From Morococcus cerebrosus (lineage in GTDB: Bacteria > Pseudomonadota > Gammaproteobacteria > Burkholderiales > Neisseriaceae): DNA of 64,000 nucleotides. Shown one piece after another: positions 43,775-53,251 of the stretch. A program made the translations under genes and the position numbers. Positions within the stretch are counted from its first letter, which is position 1, and each line of letters starts with the position of its first letter. The notes beneath the pieces are model-generated. The model made no database searches, had not been told where the DNA came from, and saw only the letters and a list, made by a program, of their open reading frames with translations. The stretch spans positions 2,108,001-2,172,000 of the forward strand of contig NZ_CP094242.1 of the NCBI RefSeq assembly GCF_022749515.1. The letters are read 5' to 3'.

Positions 43775-44560
43775 TTAATGAACGTCTTTCCAATATTCTT
43801 TTTTCAGGAAGTATGCCAGAGGCAGCATCACTGCAAGCAAGAACATCAACACGATATAGCCTGTACGTTTGCGCTGAAGCTGCGCCGGTTCACCCATGTA
43901 AACCAAATAGTTCACCAAGTCGCGTACATAAGCATCGTACTCTGTTTGGACGACTTTGCCGTTTGGCAAACGACGGCTGTGCGCACCGGTAGATTCCCAA
44001 TAGAGCTTGGGTTTCAATTCGCCATGTTCGTCTTTCACCATGACCGGCTGACCTTTTGCATCCAGCTCAACCGCTTGAACGCCTTGTTGCTCCCACAAGG
44101 GATGAGGCATGCCGACTTTGTCGAATACGACATTGTTCCAACCGTTCGGACGGGTCGGGTCTTTATAGAAGCCGCGCATATAGGCATACAGATAATCCGC
44201 GCCTTTAGAACGGGCAATCAGTGTCAGATCCGGAGGAGCCGCACCAAACCATTTGGCAGCATCTTTAGGATTCATCGCCGCCAACATGACATCACCGACG
44301 TTGTCTGTCGTAAACATCAGGTTTTTCTTGATTTCTTCGTCAGTCAAACCGATGTCTTTCAGACGGTTGAAGCGCATACCGCTTGCCGAGTGGCAGGATA
44401 AGCAGTAGTTGGTGAAAATTTGAGCACCGCGCTGCAAGCTGACTTGGTCGCGCAGGTCAATCTCGACTTTTTCATAGTGTCCGCCACCGCTGGCGACGGC
44501 GGCACTCATAGGCACTGCCAATAACAAGGCAGCAAACCAGTTTTTCAGGGTATGTTTCAT
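43775..44560 (-). CDS. petC: Cytochrome c1 of the bc1 complex
   Basis: 261 residues; the haem-c subunit passing electrons from the Rieske protein to cytochrome c. The signal peptide is MKHTLKNWFAALLLAVPMSAAVAS, CLSCH is the haem-binding site, and the axial Met is probably in AAMNPKDAAKWFG or the DKVGMPHPLWE loop. A C-terminal anchor TGYIVLMFLLAVMLPLAYFLKKEYWK holds it in the membrane. I chose ATG 44560 with GAGGG upstream; an ATG at 44575 overlaps the petB stop and cannot be excluded. Confidence 0.94.
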   Translation of the reverse strand: MKHTLKNWFAALLLAVPMSAAVASGGGHYEKVEIDLRDQVSLQRGAQIFTNYCLSCHSASGMRFNRLKDIGLTDEEIKKNLMFTTDNVGDVMLAAMNPKDAAKWFGAAPPDLTLIARSKGADYLYAYMRGFYKDPTRPNGWNNVVFDKVGMPHPLWEQQGVQAVELDAKGQPVMVKDEHGELKPKLYWESTGAHSRRLPNGKVVQTEYDAYVRDLVNYLVYMGEPAQLQRKRTGYIVLMFLLAVMLPLAYFLKKEYWKDVH

Positions 44561-44574
44561 TTTCGCTGCCCTCA

Positions 44575-45924
44575 TCAGATATTGGTTGCAAACAGGTAAG
44601 CACCCACTGCGGTAATACCGACATAAACAAAGAACATGATTTTTTGTTTAGTGGTGCTCATGGTTACGCGTTCCGGAACCGGTTTGTTTGTATCCAGTTT
44701 GGTATAGAACGGCATACCCAGGAAAAATGCAAAATAGACGACGGACAGAATGCGCGCAACCAAAGTACGGGTATCGGTTGCTACCATCGCACCCAAAATA
44801 CCCAAACCGATAAAGGCAATGATGAACAGAACCAACGCAGTTTTGAAGATTGGGCCGCGATAGCGGACGGATTTCACTTCACCTTTATCCAACCAAGGCA
44901 ACAGGGCAATCAGGACAACTGCCGCGCCCATACCGATTACACCCCAAACCTGAGTACCGAGGAATGAAGGAATCGCACGCAAAATGGCGTAGAACGGGGT
45001 AAAGTACCATACCGGTGCAATGTGCGGCGGTGTTTTCAGCGCATTTGCTGCATCAAAGTTCGGGGCTTCAAGGAAGTAGCCGCCGCCTTCAGGAGCGAAG
45101 AACAATACGGAGCAGAAAACGATCAGGAATACGACAACGCCCAAGATGTCTTTGACGGTGTAGTACGGATGGAAAGGAATGCCGTCGAGCGGAACGCCGT
45201 TTTCATCTTTGAGTTTCTTGATTTCCACGCCGTCAGGGTTGTTCGAACCCACTTCGTGCAAGGCGATGATGTGTGCCACGACCAAACCGAGCAACACCAG
45301 CGGTACGGCAATAACGTGCAGTGCGAAGAAGCGGTTCAGGGTAACGTCGGAAACGTTGAAGTCGCCGCGAATCCAAGTGGATAAATCAGGACCGATAACA
45401 GGGATGGCGGAGAACAGGTTAATAATCACCTGCGCGCCCCAGAAGGACATTTGCCCCCAAGGCAACAGGTAGCCCATAAAGGCTTCGGCCATCAATGCCA
45501 AGAAAATCAGGGAACCGAAAATCCACACCAATTCGCGCGGTTTTTTGTACGAACCGTAAATCAGGCCGCGGAACATGTGCAGGTACACGACGATGAAGAA
45601 GAAAGATGCGCCGGTAGAATGCATGTAGCGGATAATCCAGCCGCCGGACACGTCGCGCATGATGTACTCTACTGCGGTAAAGGCAGCAGGCAGGTGATAG
45701 GCATTCAGGTTGCCGTCCGGTTTGTAGTTCATGGTCAGGAAGATACCGCTGACGATTTGAATCACGAGGACGAGCAGAGCCAAAGAGCCGAAGTAGTACC
45801 AGAAGTTGAAGTTCTTCGGCGCGTAGTATTGAGCCAAATGCTCATTCCACATTTTAGACAGAGGGAAACGAGCGTCCGTCCAGTCTAACAATGCTTTTGC
45901 TTTGCTATTGGTTTGGTTTGCCAT
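44575..45924 (-). CDS. petB: Cytochrome b of the bc1 complex
   Basis: 449 residues, eight membrane segments. Haem-ligand histidines are in GWIIRYMHSTGASFFFIVVYLHMFRGL and LNRFFALHVIAVPLVLLGLVVAHIIALH, and the quinol-site PEWY-type motif appears as PVWYFTPFYAILRAIP. It lies 18 bases behind petA and directly overlaps the petC leader. The operon order petA-petB-petC is canonical. Confidence 0.96.
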   Translation of the reverse strand: MANQTNSKAKALLDWTDARFPLSKMWNEHLAQYYAPKNFNFWYYFGSLALLVLVIQIVSGIFLTMNYKPDGNLNAYHLPAAFTAVEYIMRDVSGGWIIRYMHSTGASFFFIVVYLHMFRGLIYGSYKKPRELVWIFGSLIFLALMAEAFMGYLLPWGQMSFWGAQVIINLFSAIPVIGPDLSTWIRGDFNVSDVTLNRFFALHVIAVPLVLLGLVVAHIIALHEVGSNNPDGVEIKKLKDENGVPLDGIPFHPYYTVKDILGVVVFLIVFCSVLFFAPEGGGYFLEAPNFDAANALKTPPHIAPVWYFTPFYAILRAIPSFLGTQVWGVIGMGAAVVLIALLPWLDKGEVKSVRYRGPIFKTALVLFIIAFIGLGILGAMVATDTRTLVARILSVVYFAFFLGMPFYTKLDTNKPVPERVTMSTTKQKIMFFVYVGITAVGAYLFATNI

Positions 45925-45942
45925 AATTATCGTTCCTTATTT

Positions 45943-46524
45943 TTAGTCTTCGCCTACCAAGACTGTCGTATCGCTCAGATATTTGTAGGGCGGAACAACC
46001 AGGTTGGTCGGTGCAGGAACACCTTTATATACGCGGCCTGCCATGTCGAATTTCGAACCGTGGCAAGGGCAGAAGAAACCGCCTTTCCAGTCTGCACCCA
46101 AATCCGCGGGGGCAACGTCAGGACGGTAGGTCGGCGAACAGCCCAAGTGGGTACAGATACCGATGGCTACAAGGATGTTCGGCTTAATCGAACGGGTCTC
46201 GTTTTTAGCATATTCGGGCTGTTGATCCGCATCGGAATTAGGGTCGGCAACCGCGCCGTTCAAACTTTTCAGGTCTTTGAGCTGCTGATCGGTACGGTTA
46301 ACCACCCAAATCGGTTTACCTTGCCATTCGGCAGTCAACATTTGTCCGGATTCGATTTTGCTGACATCGATTTCGACGGCAGCACCTGCGGCCTTGGCTT
46401 TTTCCGACGGGAAAAAGCTTGCCACGAAAGGCGTAGCTACGCCCAAAGCCGCCACACCGCCCGCGCCGCACGTAGCCAGCGTCAGAAAGCGGCGGCGACC
46501 GCTATTGATTTCTTGATTATCCAT
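45943..46524 (-). CDS. petA: Rieske iron-sulfur protein of the bc1 complex
   Basis: 193 residues. The twin-arginine signal anchor is SGRRRFLTLATCGAGGVAALGVATPFVASF. The 2Fe-2S ligands lie in CTHLGCSP and CPCHGSKFD, with the usual spacing. As in other proteobacteria the Tat segment is kept as a membrane anchor. First gene of the operon; its promoter must lie in 46525-46646. Confidence 0.96.
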   Translation of the reverse strand: MDNQEINSGRRRFLTLATCGAGGVAALGVATPFVASFFPSEKAKAAGAAVEIDVSKIESGQMLTAEWQGKPIWVVNRTDQQLKDLKSLNGAVADPNSDADQQPEYAKNETRSIKPNILVAIGICTHLGCSPTYRPDVAPADLGADWKGGFFCPCHGSKFDMAGRVYKGVPAPTNLVVPPYKYLSDTTVLVGED

Positions 46525-46646
46525 TATTCAGTCGTCCTAAAATTTTGGGAATACCGAGCCATTAAACGATGTAATTCTACCTAGTTTGCCGTGATACTCA
46601 AAGCATTATTTAAATTAAGGTAAATTTTCATGACGATTATCAAGGC

Positions 46647-47396
46647 TTAAGCGGGATTATCTTCGTCGAAATGACAGACTTCCAACTCAAAATGCTGTGC
46701 CACGGCTTCGCCCAGGGCGCGGATGCCGTAACGCTCCGTCGCATGGTGTCCCGCGCTGACAAACGCAACGCCTGTTTCATTGGCAAGGTGAAACTGCGCC
46801 TCCGAGATTTCTCCGGTCAGATAGGCATCAACGCCTTCGTCTATGGTCGTCTGAAAAAATCCCTGCGCACCGCCGGTACACCATGCGATGCGTTTGATTT
46901 CGCGCGACATATCGCCGACGGCTACGGGCTGCCGCCCCAACGCTGCAGCAATGTGTTGCAACCATTCAGCCAAAGTCTGCGGCGTTTTCAGACGACCTAT
47001 ATTCAACAGGTTCTGTTCGCCGAACCGCCTTTCGACTTCCCAACCCAACTTATCGGCAAGCTGCGCGTTGTTGCCCAACACTGGGTGTGCATCCAGCGGC
47101 AGGTGGTAGCCCGCCATATTGATTTGGTGTTGCAATAATGTTTCGATGCGCACTTTTTTCCAGCCCGTAATCGTTACCGGCTCGCTTTTCCAAAACATCC
47201 CGTGGTGCACCAAAAGCATATCCGCGCCCTGCTCTGCAGCAAAATCGACCGCCGCCTTGCTTGCCGTTACCGATGTCGCTATTTTGCCGACTTCCGCCCT
47301 GCCCTCGACCTGCAAACCGTTAGGCGCATAGTCTTTGAACATGCCGACCTGCAACACCTCGTCGCACCACGCCAAAATATCATTGCGTTTCGCCAT
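46647..47396 (-). CDS. Nif3-like dinuclear metal protein
   Basis: 249 residues, Nif3/YbgI family. Metal-ligand motifs are ADMLLVHHGMFWK near the middle of the N-terminal half, YHLPLDAHPVLGNN and SAGHHATERYGI. The family forms hexameric toroids with two metal ions; some members are proposed GTP cyclohydrolase I type enzymes, but the role is unsettled. ATG 47396 has AAAGGAA upstream. Two DUS lie in frame, read as IGRLKTP and FQTTIDE. Confidence 0.9.
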   Translation of the reverse strand: MAKRNDILAWCDEVLQVGMFKDYAPNGLQVEGRAEVGKIATSVTASKAAVDFAAEQGADMLLVHHGMFWKSEPVTITGWKKVRIETLLQHQINMAGYHLPLDAHPVLGNNAQLADKLGWEVERRFGEQNLLNIGRLKTPQTLAEWLQHIAAALGRQPVAVGDMSREIKRIAWCTGGAQGFFQTTIDEGVDAYLTGEISEAQFHLANETGVAFVSAGHHATERYGIRALGEAVAQHFELEVCHFDEDNPA

Positions 47397-47411
47397 ATCA
47401 TTCCTTTCAAC

Positions 47412-47480
47412 ACATAGCGGATTGAGTTTCACAGGACAAAGCGAAGCAACGCCATCCCTGTTTCAAATCAATTCACCGCA
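47412..47480. repeat. Degenerate Correia remnant
   Basis: CATAGCGGATTGAGTTTCACAGGACAAAGCGAAGC...CCTGTTTCAAATCAATTCACCGCAT keeps the order of a short Correia element, but both ends and the core are heavily mutated. It lies in the gap before metR. Confidence 0.45.
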
Positions 47481-47627
47481 TTCATACAAAATCGGACGCA
47501 CATTCTAACCGCAAACCCTGACGCGTCCCAATCCCCACGCCGTTCAACACGCGCCCGCATTTACACCCCGGCATGAAATATTTTAATATTGCCCGTTTCA
47601 AGAGGTCGTCTGAAAGCGTAAAAACCA

Positions 47628-48566
47628 ATGGATTCCATCATCGAACTGCGCCATCTCAAAACCCTGCTGGCACTCGAAGAAACCGGCAGCGTATCCCTTG
47701 CCGCCAAGCGCGTCTTCCTGACCCAATCCGCCCTTTCGCACCAAATCCGCGCGCTTGAAAACTATTACGACACCCCCCTGTTTGAGCGCAAATCCACGCC
47801 CTTGCGTTTTACACCCGCCGGCGAACGCCTGTTGAGGCTCGCACGCGAACTCCTCCCGCAAGTTTCCGCCGCCGAGCGCGACCTCGCCCGCATCATCGAA
47901 GGCGAAGCAGGCGAATTGCGGCTAGCTGTCGAATGCCACACCTGTTTCGACTGGCTCATGCCCGCGATGGGCGAATTCCGCCCCATGTGGCCGCAAGTCG
48001 AATTGGACATCGTTTCCGGCTTTCAGGCAGACCCCGTCGGACTCCTGCTGCAACATCGCGCCGATCTCGCCATCGTATCCGAAGCCGAAAAACAAAACGG
48101 CATCAGCTTCCGCCCCCTGTTTGCCTACGAAATGGTCGGCATCTGCGCCCAAGACCACCCGCTTGCCGCCAAAACCGTTTGGGAAGCAGAAGACTTCATC
48201 GGTGAAACCCTCATCACTTATCCCGTTCCCGACGAAATGCTCGACCTGCCCAAAAAAATATTGTTACCCAAAGGCATCAACCCACCGCGCCGCCGCAGCG
48301 AACTGACCATCGCCATTATCCAACTCGTCGCCAGCAAACGCGGCATCGCCGCCCTGCCCTACTGGACCGTCATGCCCTATCTCGAAAAAGGCTACGTCGT
48401 CCACCGCCAAATCACCACCAACGGCCTGCAAAGCGAACTCTATGCCGCCACACGCACCGAAGACGCCGACAAAAGCTATCTCGACAACTTCTGCCAAATC
48501 GTCCGCGAACGCAGCTTCGCCGACCTCCCCGGCTTGAGCGAACTGAAAATGCACGGGCACGATTAA
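47628..48566 (+). CDS. metR: LysR-family regulator MetR
   Basis: 312 residues. The N-terminal helix-turn-helix is ELRHLKTLLALEETGSVSLAAKRVFLTQSALSHQIRALENYY. The effector domain begins ELRLAVECHTCFDWLMPAMGEFRPMWPQVELDIVSGF, which is the specific signature of MetR, the homocysteine-responsive activator of methionine genes. GIAALPYWTVMPYLEKGYV is typical of the second subdomain. No met gene adjoins it. A DUS lies just before the start. Confidence 0.93.
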   Translation: MDSIIELRHLKTLLALEETGSVSLAAKRVFLTQSALSHQIRALENYYDTPLFERKSTPLRFTPAGERLLRLARELLPQVSAAERDLARIIEGEAGELRLAVECHTCFDWLMPAMGEFRPMWPQVELDIVSGFQADPVGLLLQHRADLAIVSEAEKQNGISFRPLFAYEMVGICAQDHPLAAKTVWEAEDFIGETLITYPVPDEMLDLPKKILLPKGINPPRRRSELTIAIIQLVASKRGIAALPYWTVMPYLEKGYVVHRQITTNGLQSELYAATRTEDADKSYLDNFCQIVRERSFADLPGLSELKMHGHD

Positions 48567-48617
48567 TGTTTTCTTGAAACACGGTGTTACAGTATCAAAT
48601 CAATCTGGCTTCAATAT

Positions 48618-48664
48618 CAAAAGGTCGTCTGAAAACCCAAATCTCAGGTTTTCAGACGACCTTT
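48618..48664 (+). terminator. Inverted DUS pair after metR
   Basis: AAAAGGTCGTCTGAAAACCCAAAT faces CAGGTTTTCAGACGACCTTT. Confidence 0.75.
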
Positions 48665-48750
48665 ACCCGACAGACACATATTATAAAGCTATTTATAAAG
48701 CAGCCCCATGACCGTTAAACCGCATTAATCCCCACAAACACAGGCTAACC

Positions 48751-48792
48751 GTTTTCAGACGACCTTTATGTTAGAATAGGTCGTCTGAAACC
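48751..48792. other. Outward-facing DUS pair before kdsC
   Basis: GTTTTCAGACGACCT and AGGTCGTCTGAAAC are separated by 12 bases with a TTATGTTAGAAT stretch that may hold the kdsC -10 box. The second copy runs to within 23 bases of the start codon. Confidence 0.5.
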
Positions 48793-48814
48793 TAGCAATC
48801 CGCAAGGAAACACT

Positions 48815-49351
48815 ATGCAAACCTTAGACCCCGAGCTGCAACAGCGCGCGGCGCATATCAAGCTGCTGATATTGGATGTGGACGGCGTTTTGACCGACGG
48901 CCGCATCTTTATCCGCGACAACGGCGAAGAAATCAAATCGTTCCACACGCTGGACGGACACGGCTTGAAGATGCTTCAGGCAAGCGGCGTGCAGACTGCG
49001 GTTATCACAGGTCGGGACGCGCCCTCCGTCGGTATCCGCGTCAAACAGTTGGGCATAAATTACTACTTCAAAGGCATTTCGGACAAACGTGCCGCCTATG
49101 AAGAATTGCGTGCGAAAGCGGGCGTAGAAGAAGGCGAGTGCGCCTTTGTCGGCGACGATGTGGTCGATTTGCCGGTGATGGTGCGCTGCGGATTGCCGGT
49201 TGCCGTCCCCGACGCGCATTGGTTTGCGCTGCAACACGCCGCCTATATTACGAAACATGCGGGCGGCGCGGGCGCGGTGCGCGAAGTGTGCGACCTGATT
49301 ATGCGCGCGAAAGGTACGCTGGGCGCGGCTTTGAACGAGTACAGCAAATGA
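48815..49351 (+). CDS. kdsC: 3-deoxy-D-manno-octulosonate 8-phosphate phosphatase
   Basis: 178 residues, HAD superfamily without a cap domain. It removes the phosphate from Kdo-8-P for lipid A-core synthesis. The DxD motif is LLILDVDGVLTDG (about residues 20-32), ITGRDAPSVGIRVKQLGI holds motif II, and CAFVGDDVVDLPVM motif IV. The start follows AAGGAAAC. First gene of kdsC-lptC-lptA-lptB; its stop overlaps the lptC start (ATGA). Confidence 0.95.
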   Translation: MQTLDPELQQRAAHIKLLILDVDGVLTDGRIFIRDNGEEIKSFHTLDGHGLKMLQASGVQTAVITGRDAPSVGIRVKQLGINYYFKGISDKRAAYEELRAKAGVEEGECAFVGDDVVDLPVMVRCGLPVAVPDAHWFALQHAAYITKHAGGAGAVREVCDLIMRAKGTLGAALNEYSK

Positions 49352-49929
49352 AAGTAAGATGGCGGTACGGAATCGTATTCCCTTTGGTGCTGGCGGTCGC
49401 GCTCGGCGGATTGTCGGCATGGCTGGGGCGTATCAGCGAAATCGACATTGAAGAAGTCAAACTCAACCCCAACCAGCCGCAATATACGATGGACGGCATA
49501 GACGGGCGGCGGTTTGACGAACAAGGTCGTCTGAAAGAGCATCTGAGCGCAAGAGGAGCGAAACAATTTCCCGAAAGCAACGACGTCCATTTCGAGCTGC
49601 CGCACCTCGTCTTCTTCCAAGAAGGCAGCCGGCTTTACGACGTCGGCAGCGACGAGGCCGTGTACAACACCCAAACCAAACAACTCCTGTTCAAACACAA
49701 CGTCGTCCTGACCAAAGCCGCCGATGCCAAGCGGCAGGCGGGCGTCGTCAAAACCGATCTCCTACACGTCGATACCGAATCGCAATACGCCCAAACCGAC
49801 ACGCCCGTTACCTTCCAATACGGCGAATCGAGCGGCAACGCCGAAGGTCTGACGTATGACCACAAAAAAGGTTTGTTGAACTTCCCATCCAGAGTGAAAG
49901 CCACGATTTATGATACAAAAAATATGTAA
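49348..49929 (+). CDS. lptC: LPS export protein LptC
   Basis: 193 residues. One N-terminal membrane anchor (RYGIVFPLVLAVALGGLSAWLG) and a periplasmic beta-jellyroll (SEIDIEEVKLNPNQPQYTMDGIDGRRFDEQGRLKEHLSARG) that passes LPS from LptBFG to LptA. I chose ATG 49348 overlapping the kdsC stop. It overlaps lptA by 20 bases. A DUS is read in frame as QGRLKEH. Confidence 0.92.
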   Translation: MKVRWRYGIVFPLVLAVALGGLSAWLGRISEIDIEEVKLNPNQPQYTMDGIDGRRFDEQGRLKEHLSARGAKQFPESNDVHFELPHLVFFQEGSRLYDVGSDEAVYNTQTKQLLFKHNVVLTKAADAKRQAGVVKTDLLHVDTESQYAQTDTPVTFQYGESSGNAEGLTYDHKKGLLNFPSRVKATIYDTKNM

Positions 49930-50440
49930 GGCATGTGTTTTAACCGCATTTTTCGCCACCGCCCCCGCCTACGCCCTGCAAAGCGACAGCAAGCAGCCGA
50001 TACAGATTGAAGCCGACCAAGGCTCGCTCGACCAAAACAACCAAAGCACCACCTTCACCGGCAACGTCATCATCAAACAAGGCACGCTCAACATCCGCGC
50101 CGGCAGCGTCAACGTCTCCCGCAACGACAAAGGCGAACAGTTTATGAAAGCCAGCGGCTCGCCCGTCCGCTTCAGCCAGACGCTCGACGACAACAAAGGT
50201 ACGGTTAACGGACAAGCAAACAACGTAACCTACTCCTCCGCCATCAACCTCGTTACCCTGACCGGCAACGCCAAAGTCCAACGCGGCGGCGACGTTGCCG
50301 AAGGCGCAGTCATCACCTACAACACCAAAACCGAAGTCTATACCATCAACGGCAGCTCGAAATCAGGCGCCAAATCCGCCGCCAAATCCGGCAGGGTCAG
50401 CGTCGTCATCCAACCGTCCAGCACCCAAAAAACCAAATAA
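49910..50440 (+). CDS. lptA: LPS transport periplasmic protein LptA
   Basis: 176 residues. The signal peptide is MIQKICKACVLTAFFATAPAYA-LQ, followed by the OstA/LptA jellyroll (KQPIQIEADQGSLDQNNQSTTFTGNVIIKQGTLNIRAGSVNVSRN). The C-terminus is an extended Ser/Lys-rich tail (SSKSGAKSAAKSGRVSVV), common in neisserial LptA. It bridges LptC and the outer-membrane LptD. Confidence 0.94.
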   Translation: MIQKICKACVLTAFFATAPAYALQSDSKQPIQIEADQGSLDQNNQSTTFTGNVIIKQGTLNIRAGSVNVSRNDKGEQFMKASGSPVRFSQTLDDNKGTVNGQANNVTYSSAINLVTLTGNAKVQRGGDVAEGAVITYNTKTEVYTINGSSKSGAKSAAKSGRVSVVIQPSSTQKTK

Positions 50441-50458
50441 CCCGCATCTGACAACACC

Positions 50459-50514
50459 AAAGGTCGTCTGAAAACCAACATAGCAAGTTCCCCAAACACC
50501 TTTTCAGACGACCT
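50459..50514 (+). terminator. Inverted DUS pair between lptA and lptB
   Basis: AAAGGTCGTCTGAAAAC faces CTTTTCAGACGACCTC over a loop of about 28 bases. The operon must read through it, or lptB has its own promoter. Confidence 0.5.
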
Positions 50515-50532
50515 CCGAACCAAGAGTCATTT

Positions 50533-51267
50533 ATGAGCGAAAACACCAGCCACCTCGTCGTTCAAAACCTGCAAAAAAGTTTCAAAAAACGCCAAGTCGT
50601 CAAAAGCTTCTCCCTCGAAATCGAAAGCGGCGAAGTCATCGGCCTGCTCGGCCCCAATGGCGCAGGCAAAACCACCAGCTTCTACATGATCGTCGGACTC
50701 ATCGCCGCCGACGCAGGCAGCGTTACCCTTGACGGACAAGAACTGCGCCACCTGCCCATACACGAACGCGCCCGCCTCGGCGTCGGCTACCTGCCCCAAG
50801 AGGCCTCGATTTTCCGCAAAATGACCGTCGAACAAAACATCCGCGCCATTTTAGAAATCAGCACCAAAGACAAAAGCCTCATCGACGGCGAAGTCGAAAA
50901 ACTGCTTGCCGACCTCAACATCGGCCACCTGCGCCACAACCCTGCCCCCTCCCTGTCCGGCGGCGAACGCCGACGCGTCGAAATCGCCCGCGTACTCGCC
51001 ATGCAGCCGCGCTTCATCCTCTTGGACGAACCCTTCGCCGGCGTTGACCCCATCGCCGTCATCGACATCCAAAAAATCATCGACTTCCTCAAATCGCGCG
51101 GCATCGGCGTACTCATTACCGACCACAACGTACGCGAAACCCTCAGCATCTGCGACAGAGCCTACATTATCAGCGACGGCACCGTCCTCGCCTCCGGCAA
51201 GCCGGATGATTTGGTCAACAACGAACAAGTCCGCTCCGTCTATCTCGGCGAAAACTTCAAATACTGA
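50533..51267 (+). CDS. lptB: LPS export ABC ATPase LptB
   Basis: A 244-residue ATPase powering LPS extraction with LptFG. Walker A is [16 protein letters not shown] (about residues 38-53), the signature is [16 protein letters not shown], Walker B is [14 protein letters not shown], and the switch His is in [18 protein letters not shown]. The C-terminal [12 protein letters not shown] is the LptB hallmark. Confidence 0.96.
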   Translation: MSENTSHLVVQNLQKSFKKRQVVKSFSLEIESGEVIGLLGPNGAGKTTSFYMIVGLIAADAGSVTLDGQELRHLPIHERARLGVGYLPQEASIFRKMTVEQNIRAILEISTKDKSLIDGEVEKLLADLNIGHLRHNPAPSLSGGERRRVEIARVLAMQPRFILLDEPFAGVDPIAVIDIQKIIDFLKSRGIGVLITDHNVRETLSICDRAYIISDGTVLASGKPDDLVNNEQVRSVYLGENFKY

Positions 51268-51287
51268 TTTCAAATACTGACCATGAC

Positions 51288-51317
51288 AAACCGCACAAGA
51301 AATTGTGCGGTTTTTTT
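51288..51317 (+). terminator. Intrinsic terminator after lptB
   Basis: AAACCGCACAA, loop GAAA, TTGTGCGGTTTTTTT. A perfect stem followed by seven Ts. Confidence 0.92.
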
Positions 51318-51517
51318 AAAATGACGAAACCACCCAAAGTGAGTTGACGCATGCAGTGTAAAGTGTTGAAATACACATATCGAATAAAAAACAAAACGGC
51401 GTTCCCCAAAACGCCAAACACACCATAAAACCTTTTCAGACGACCTCTTTGCCATCGAACCAAACTCGAGGACAAATGCCGTCCGAAATATAAAAAACAA
51501 TCAACATACATTGCACC

Positions 51518-52870
51518 ATGACCTTACTCGGCCTCAAACTTAGGCAGACCCAACAACTCAACCAACGTCTGCAACAATCCCTGCGCATCCTGCAAATGTC
51601 CGGTATCGAACTCGAACGCGAGATCGAAGACTGGTTGCAGGACAATCCCCTGCTCGAACGTCCCGAAGCCGACGAATTTGCAGACGCAGAGTTCAATCAC
51701 GGTACCACCATGCCGCGCAGCAACCACCTCGGCGGCGACGATGCCGAAGATGCGTGGCTCAACATCGCCAAAGAAGAAGATTTCAACCAATACCTGCACG
51801 CCCAAGTGTGCGAACACCCCCTTTCCGACAAAGAAGCCGCCTACGTCCACATCCTTATCGACTTCCTGGACGACCAAGGCTATTTCACCGACAGCATTCA
51901 AGACGTTATCGACAACACGCCCTTGGAATGGATGCTGGACGAAGACGAGCTGCAAAACGCCCTCGACCTTTTGCAGACCTTCGACCCGCCCGGCGTTGCC
52001 GCCGCCGACCTGACCGAATCCCTGATGCTCCAACTCATGCGCCTGCCCGCCAGCCCCGCGCGTCAGGCGGCCGCCCACCTCATCCAAAGTTCGCTGCACG
52101 ATTTGGGCAAAAACCGCAAACAAAACATCATCCGCTTCCGCAAACTCTTTCCCGAAATCGACAGCGAAACCATAGAAGCCGCACTCGACATCATCGCCAC
52201 GCTCAACCCCTACCCCGCCTACGGTTTCGCCTCCTCCGAACCGACCGCCTACATCCAGCCCGACGTTTGGGTCAAAGAAGGCAAAGACGGCTGGAAAGTC
52301 ATCGGCAACGAAGCCGCCTGGCCCAAACTGCAACTCAACCGCGAATACTGCGAACTCATGAAATCCGCAGAAGACGGCGCACCCGAGTGGAAAGAAAAAA
52401 TCAACGAAGCCAAGCAGCGCATCGACTCCCTCGAACTGCGCAAAAGCACCGTCATCCGCCTTGCCGAATACATCGTCAAAAATCAGGAAGACTTCTTCAT
52501 CTTCGGCGAAATCGGACTCGCACCCATGCTCATGAAAGACGCCGCCGCCGAATTGGGGCTTGCCGAAAGCACCATTTCGCGCGCCGCCAACCAAAAATAT
52601 TTGTCTTGCCCGCGCGGACTATTTGCGTTACGCTATTTCTTCACACAGGCAGTCAATTCCGAAGGCGACAAAGAAGGCCTGAGCCAAGGCGCGATTAAAG
52701 CCGTTTTGGGGCAGATTATCGAAAACGAAGACAGCAGCAAACCCCATTCCGACGAAACCCTTGTCCGCCTCCTCAAACAACAGGGCATAGACATCGCCCG
52801 CCGCACCGTCGCCAAATACAGGGAATCGCTCGACATCCCGCCGGCACACAAACGCAAACTTACCGAATGA
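51518..52870 (+). CDS. rpoN: RNA polymerase sigma-54 factor, full length
   Basis: 450 residues with all regions. The Gln/Leu-rich activator-interacting region I is LRQTQQLNQRLQQSLRILQMSGIELEREI (residues 7-35), followed by an acidic region II and the core-binding region. The helix-turn-helix GLAESTISRAANQKY lies near residues 345-360, and the RpoN box ARRTVAKYRE near the C-terminus. Pathogenic neisseriae carry only a truncated rpoN-like sequence, so the intact gene is notable. It stands in the usual place between lptB and hpf. Confidence 0.96.
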   Translation: MTLLGLKLRQTQQLNQRLQQSLRILQMSGIELEREIEDWLQDNPLLERPEADEFADAEFNHGTTMPRSNHLGGDDAEDAWLNIAKEEDFNQYLHAQVCEHPLSDKEAAYVHILIDFLDDQGYFTDSIQDVIDNTPLEWMLDEDELQNALDLLQTFDPPGVAAADLTESLMLQLMRLPASPARQAAAHLIQSSLHDLGKNRKQNIIRFRKLFPEIDSETIEAALDIIATLNPYPAYGFASSEPTAYIQPDVWVKEGKDGWKVIGNEAAWPKLQLNREYCELMKSAEDGAPEWKEKINEAKQRIDSLELRKSTVIRLAEYIVKNQEDFFIFGEIGLAPMLMKDAAAELGLAESTISRAANQKYLSCPRGLFALRYFFTQAVNSEGDKEGLSQGAIKAVLGQIIENEDSSKPHSDETLVRLLKQQGIDIARRTVAKYRESLDIPPAHKRKLTE

Positions 52871-52936
52871 CAGTTTTAAACCGCAGTTTTCCCGTTCCGT
52901 TTCTGACGGACTGAACCCCACCGAAGGAGCTGTATT

Positions 52937-53251
52937 ATGAATCTGAAAATCACCGGTCTGAATTTCGACGTTACCGAGGCCATCAAAAACTACGTTTCCG
53001 AAAAATTGGAACGCATCAACCGCCACGCAGCCAACGCCATTTCCGTTACCATTACCCTTTCCGTGGAAAAACTCAATCAACAGGCTGAAGCAGATATCCA
53101 TCTGGCGGGCAAAGACCTCCACGTCGAGGCCGTTGAACAAGATATGTACGCCGCCATTGATGTTCTGATGGACAAGCTCGACCGTGCGGTGCTGAAACAT
53201 AAAGAAAAAAGCGGTGATGTCCGCAACACGGTAAAACCTGCCGCAGAATAG
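52937..53251 (+). CDS. hpf: Ribosome hibernation promoting factor (short HPF)
   Basis: 104 residues; the short HPF/YfiA form, which promotes 100S ribosome dimers in stationary phase. MNLKITGLNFDVTEAIKNYVSEKLERINRHAANAISVTITL and DIHLAGKDLHVEAVEQDMYAAIDVLMDKLDRAVLKHKEK are characteristic. It follows rpoN by 66 bases with GAAGGAG upstream. rpoN-hpf linkage is widespread in proteobacteria. Confidence 0.95.
   Translation: MNLKITGLNFDVTEAIKNYVSEKLERINRHAANAISVTITLSVEKLNQQAEADIHLAGKDLHVEAVEQDMYAAIDVLMDKLDRAVLKHKEKSGDVRNTVKPAAE

Noticed and set aside
51524-52594. 356-codon ORF opposite rpoN
   Set aside because: Antisense shadow of rpoN with low-complexity composition.
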